Shown here: positions 59,326 to 64,000 of the stretch, piece after piece
Numbering within the stretch: position 1 is the stretch's first letter
How the letters are laid out: each line of letters begins with the position of its first letter
From: Staphylococcus sp. IVB6181
GTDB taxonomy: Bacteria > Bacillota > Bacilli > Staphylococcales > Staphylococcaceae
DNA length: 64,000 nt
Direction: 5' to 3'
Assembly (NCBI RefSeq): GCF_025561445.1
Contig: NZ_CP095096.1
Coordinates: 1,839,822 to 1,903,821 of the forward strand
Made by a program: the position numbers and the translations under genes
The notes under the pieces: model-generated
What the model saw: only the letters and a program-made list of their open reading frames with translations
What the model was told of the DNA's origin: nothing
The model's database searches: none

Positions 59326-60114
59326 CTACTGTCCAATAAATGCTAACATCCGGCCAGTCTTACTCTTCTCTACCCTATATGAAAAGAATAAGTCTAAGTT
59401 TTCAGATGTCGCATATTCTGTCACATCAATATTTACTTCAGGTACACCTGCTTGAATTAATAATCGGCGATTGGCCTCTTTTAAATCAATTCCGTGTCGA
59501 TCGCTTCCGCGTGTTTCGATAAACGCACTTGCATCCACAGGCAGCGCTTCAAACTGTGCTTTGATATCATCATTGATTTCATAACTATTCGAAGTTGCGG
59601 GACCGATAACTACCTTCAAGTCTGCTAAATCAAAATCAATTTGTTTAAGTATTTCCTCAGAAATACGTCCGACAGTCCCTTTCCATCCTGCATGAGCAAG
59701 ACCGATAAAATGATGCTTTGTGCTGTAAAAATAAACAGGCACACAATCTGCATAGCACATTGTCAGCAGCAAGTTTGAATCATACGTATAAAGCCCATCT
59801 ACACCGTGCAGAGCATCTGTTAATGTATCAATGTTCGTATTCGCATCTTTTGTTGTCACTTCAACGACATGATTGCCATGCGTTTGTATCGGGAAGACCC
59901 ATTGCTTTCTGTCAAAGCCGATGGCTTGTGCAAGTGTCTTCTGATGCGCATGTACATTTTCAGCCTTGTCGTCGATATATAATGCCATATTAAAAGCATT
60001 GCTGGGATATGGACTCTGTCCATCTTCTCTTGTCGTAAATCCCAATGTAATTTGATCTGACTTTGCGTCAGTATGTTCTAAGTAATGTGGTTGCTTCGTA
60101 AATTTCTCTGGCAT
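59326..60114 (-). CDS. pgeF: Laccase-domain purine nucleoside phosphorylase YlmD (PgeF family)
   Basis: The 262-residue protein belongs to the multicopper-oxidase-like (DUF152) family, whose members act on purine nucleosides and affect peptidoglycan editing. Zinc-site residues are visible in [13 protein letters not shown] (Cys) and [13 protein letters not shown] (His), with an earlier [10 protein letters not shown] (His). It is the first gene after the terminator downstream of ftsZ, so it opens a separate transcript pgeF-yggS-sepF-ylmG. Confidence 0.93.
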   Translation of the reverse strand: MPEKFTKQPHYLEHTDAKSDQITLGFTTREDGQSPYPSNAFNMALYIDDKAENVHAHQKTLAQAIGFDRKQWVFPIQTHGNHVVEVTTKDANTNIDTLTDALHGVDGLYTYDSNLLLTMCYADCVPVYFYSTKHHFIGLAHAGWKGTVGRISEEILKQIDFDLADLKVVIGPATSNSYEINDDIKAQFEALPVDASAFIETRGSDRHGIDLKEANRRLLIQAGVPEVNIDVTEYATSENLDLFFSYRVEKSKTGRMLAFIGQ

Positions 60115-60203
60115 AACTATCTCTCCTGTTTATTAATAGATGCTATACTTACGTACCTTATCAACTTAATAGTAAGACTTACACACTCAAAATTCAAATA
60201 TAT

Positions 60204-60243
60204 AAAAAGTGTCACCAGATCCATCCGATCTGATGACACTTTA
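60204..60243 (-). terminator. Terminator after ftsZ
   Basis: AAAGTGTCA...CAGATC pairs with GATCTG...TGACACTTT and T residues follow on the minus strand. About 95 bases lie between ftsZ and the hairpin, with no gene in them. Confidence 0.85.
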
Positions 60244-60338
60244 GATTATTGTTCTCACTAGACCACTCGATGACCTGTTGCATCTAATCTTGCGTGATAC
60301 TATGGTTGATTGCTCAATGCAAACTCTATAGAAAGATA

Positions 60339-61505
60339 TTAACGTCTAGTTCTTCTTGAACGTCTTTCTTCTCTGTTTCTGATGAAACTTGGAATATCAT
60401 CTTCTTTAGTAGTGTGTGTTCTTGGTTCGCTTGTTGATTCAGAACTATGAGATCTTGGCGCATGTCCGATTCCTTCGTCATTTGAAGTTCCCGCACTGCT
60501 TGCGCTTGATCCGAAACCTGTATTAGATTGTTTGCGTGCATGTGTTGCTGGTTTGTCTTCGAAACCAGTCGCAATCACTGTTACCACGATTTCATCTTGT
60601 AATTCAGGGTTGATTACTGTACCGAAGATCATGTTTACATCTTCATCAGCCGCATCTTGAACGATGTCTGCAGCTTCTTGTGCTTCGAATAAAGATAATG
60701 ATTCTCCGCCTGTAATGTTCATTAGGACACCTTGTGCACCAACGATTGATGTTTCAAGCAATGGAGATGAAATAGCTTTTTTAGCTGCTTCAACTGCACG
60801 GTTTTCACCAGAAGAAACACCGATACCCATTAACGCTGAACCTTGGTTAGACATGATTGTTTTTACGTCTGCAAAGTCAAGGTTTACTTCACCTGAAACA
60901 GCGATTAAGTCAGAGATACCTTGTACACCTTGGCGTAATACGTTATCTGCTTCTTTGAATGCTTCCATCATTGGCGTTGATTTGTCAACGATGTCTAATA
61001 AGCGATCGTTTGGAATTACGATTAATGTATCCACAGCTGCTTTCATTGATTCTACCCCTGCAGCAGCTTGTGTTTGACGTTTGCGTCCTTCGAAACTGAA
61101 TGGGCGTGTTACAACACCTACTGTTAAAGCACCCATTTCTTTTGCGATTTTAGCAACAACCGGTGCAGCACCTGTACCAGTACCGCCACCCATACCAGCA
61201 GTTACGAATACCATGTCAGCGCCTTGAATTGCATCTTCAATTTGCTCACGTGATTCTTCGGCAGCTTTTTTACCGATTTCAGGGTTCGCGCCAGCACCTA
61301 AACCGCGTGTTAACTTTTCACCGATTTGGATTCTGGACTCAGCTTTAGATAAGTTTAATGCTTGACCGTCAGTGTTGATTGAAATAAATTCAACATTGTC
61401 CATTCCGTGGTCAATCATTCGGTTTACAGCGTTGTTACCACCGCCGCCAACACCAATGACTTTTAAAGTCGCTAAATGATTAAATCCTTGTTCAAATTCT
61501 AACAT
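60339..61505 (-). CDS. ftsZ: Cell division GTPase FtsZ
   Basis: FtsZ polymerises into the division ring. The 388-residue protein has [15 protein letters not shown], the tubulin signature [32 protein letters not shown] and a T7 synergy loop ([11 protein letters not shown]). A variable Ser/Thr-rich linker begins near residue 318 and the conserved C-terminal peptide [14 protein letters not shown] binds FtsA and SepF. It starts 29 bases after ftsA with AGGAGG-like sequence upstream. Confidence 0.98.
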   Translation of the reverse strand: MLEFEQGFNHLATLKVIGVGGGGNNAVNRMIDHGMDNVEFISINTDGQALNLSKAESRIQIGEKLTRGLGAGANPEIGKKAAEESREQIEDAIQGADMVFVTAGMGGGTGTGAAPVVAKIAKEMGALTVGVVTRPFSFEGRKRQTQAAAGVESMKAAVDTLIVIPNDRLLDIVDKSTPMMEAFKEADNVLRQGVQGISDLIAVSGEVNLDFADVKTIMSNQGSALMGIGVSSGENRAVEAAKKAISSPLLETSIVGAQGVLMNITGGESLSLFEAQEAADIVQDAADEDVNMIFGTVINPELQDEIVVTVIATGFEDKPATHARKQSNTGFGSSASSAGTSNDEGIGHAPRSHSSESTSEPRTHTTKEDDIPSFIRNREERRSRRTRR

Positions 61506-61534
61506 TTAAATTTCCTCCTAGTTTTAATGGGCAA

Positions 61535-63001
<1,467 letters not shown>

Positions 63002-63055
63002 TTACAATACGTTTCTATGGTTGTGAACTATAAACACATGATATTCAAGACTTTT

Positions 63056-63985
63056 TTAATTATTTGTACTACTTTCTTTCTTTGACTTATCATTCTTTGA
63101 CTTGTCATCGTTTGTTTGATCATTAATTTTGTTCAATGTTGCTTGTAATTCGTCTTTCGCTTTATCCTCCATCGCTGTGCCTTCTTTAAGTTTCATACTG
63201 CTGTCAGAAGACGTTGATGAACCATCTTGATAAGGAATAAATGATGCGCCGACTGATAAATCAATGTAACCTGATTTTTTCAGTTCTCCGGATGCATCTC
63301 TGTCTAACGCACTTGCCATATCCGGATAATACTTCATTTTATTCGCAATTGTATTCATATTGCCGATGACTTGAATATCATCTTTCATATACAATCTGAC
63401 TTTATTGCGGCTTTCCTTATCATCTGCGTATTCGACTTCAGAGATTGCTTGACGAATATTTTTCGGCATTTCTGATAAAGCTTGAATGATTTTCTCGCGG
63501 TTAGAAGCATTAAAGCCTGAAACCACAGGTGCATCATTCGGCAGTTTTCCTTTATAATCTTTTAAAATATGATCATTTGAAAGGATGGGATGAAACTTCC
63601 CTTTTTCTTCAAGCAAACCGACTAACTGATACTCTTTGACTTGCACTTCTAAGTTGTTCGGCAGTTTTCTGTTGATTTGAACATCTTTTACAAAAGGATT
63701 TTGTTTCATCTTATCGACAGCTTTGCCTTTGCCGAACATGTAGATTTTAGTATCCTTCTTTAAATTCAAGGCATTCTTAACCTCTTTATTAGAAAGATAA
63801 TGATTACCTTTAATATCTACACGGTCTATATTACTAATCGGCGTAAACATATACAACACAATTAAAATAATCAGTGCGATGAGCGTACCGAAGATCGACA
63901 ATTGGATACGCCGTTGTCTTTCTCTTCTTTTTCGAAGCTTTTCCTTTAGGTACTCAGAATCGATTTTACGAACTTTATCCGTCAT
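63056..63985 (-). CDS. divIB: Divisome protein DivIB/FtsQ
   Basis: DivIB stabilises the divisome with FtsL and DivIC. The 309-residue protein has a basic cytoplasmic N-terminus (RKRRERQRRIQ), one membrane helix (about residues 30-48), an extracellular POTRA domain (IDRVDIKGNHYLSNKEV), then a beta domain (VKVDVQINRKLPNNLEVQVKEY type) and a Lys/Ser/Asp-rich tail. The gene is complete, with its start 15 bases from the window edge after GGGTGTGATG; the rest of the division cluster would lie beyond. About 100 bases before ftsA hold no gene. Confidence 0.94.
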   Translation of the reverse strand: MTDKVRKIDSEYLKEKLRKRRERQRRIQLSIFGTLIALIILIVLYMFTPISNIDRVDIKGNHYLSNKEVKNALNLKKDTKIYMFGKGKAVDKMKQNPFVKDVQINRKLPNNLEVQVKEYQLVGLLEEKGKFHPILSNDHILKDYKGKLPNDAPVVSGFNASNREKIIQALSEMPKNIRQAISEVEYADDKESRNKVRLYMKDDIQVIGNMNTIANKMKYYPDMASALDRDASGELKKSGYIDLSVGASFIPYQDGSSTSSDSSMKLKEGTAMEDKAKDELQATLNKINDQTNDDKSKNDKSKKESSTNN

Positions 63986-64000
63986 TAAAACATCACACCC

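Overview
The window is a low-GC Firmicute chromosome segment whose proteins, gene order and Shine-Dalgarno sequences fit the genus Staphylococcus. It carries the staphylococcal division block (divIB-ftsA-ftsZ-pgeF-yggS-sepF-ylmG-ylmH-divIVA-ileS), then lspA-rluD, the pyr operon, rqcH, gmk-rpoZ-coaBC-priA and fmt-rsmB-rlmN-stp1-prkC-rsgA-rpe-thiN. A class 1B pyrK-pyrD pair sits inside the pyr operon, which as far as I recall S. aureus lacks, so this is probably another, likely coagulase-negative, species. The exact species cannot be fixed from sequence alone.

Nearly everything is on the minus strand, so the biological order runs from high to low coordinates. 64.0-56.2 kb: division and wall genes. 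56.2-53.2 kb: isoleucine T-box and ileS. 53.1-50.2 kb: a VOC dioxygenase-like gene, a CHAP protein, lspA, rluD. 50.1-43.4 kb: a complete type II-A CRISPR-Cas locus inserted between rluD and pyrR, with a divergent tracrRNA, cas9-cas1-cas2-csn2 and an array of six repeats and five spacers. 43.3-31.4 kb: pyrR-uraA-pyrBC-carAB-pyrK-pyrD-pyrF-pyrE with PyrR-type attenuators. 31.4-26.9 kb: small genes, then a capsule-type island (broken UDP-ManNAc dehydrogenase, UDP-GlcNAc 2-epimerase, CapC-like phosphatase). 26.8-19.9 kb: rqcH (plus strand) and gmk-rpoZ-coaBC-priA. 19.7-9.2 kb: a second, AT-richer polysaccharide island between priA and the deformylase-like gene. 9.0-0.1 kb: translation, signalling and thiamine genes.

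The polysaccharide genes form two transcription units. One encodes a GT4 transferase, a Wzy-type polymerase, a Wzx flippase, a PHP phosphatase and a GT2 transferase. The other encodes CapA-CapB-CapC and an EpsG-type polymerase. They supply export, polymerisation and tyrosine-kinase control, but no priming glycosyltransferase and only ManNAc-type sugar synthesis, and that branch is broken at the dehydrogenase. The locus therefore looks mosaic or decaying.

The most unusual points are: two genes (capA, ylmH) whose family-conserved N-termini begin at an ATA codon with ideal Shine-Dalgarno spacing; a deformylase paralogue lacking its catalytic residues; a 27-residue membrane peptide gene with strong expression signals; a 17-codon ORF between capC and the EpsG gene; and the CRISPR locus itself, with an unusual Csn2 size and a locus-specific tracrRNA. 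All calls come from reading the sequence and from memory of protein families; no database search was run.
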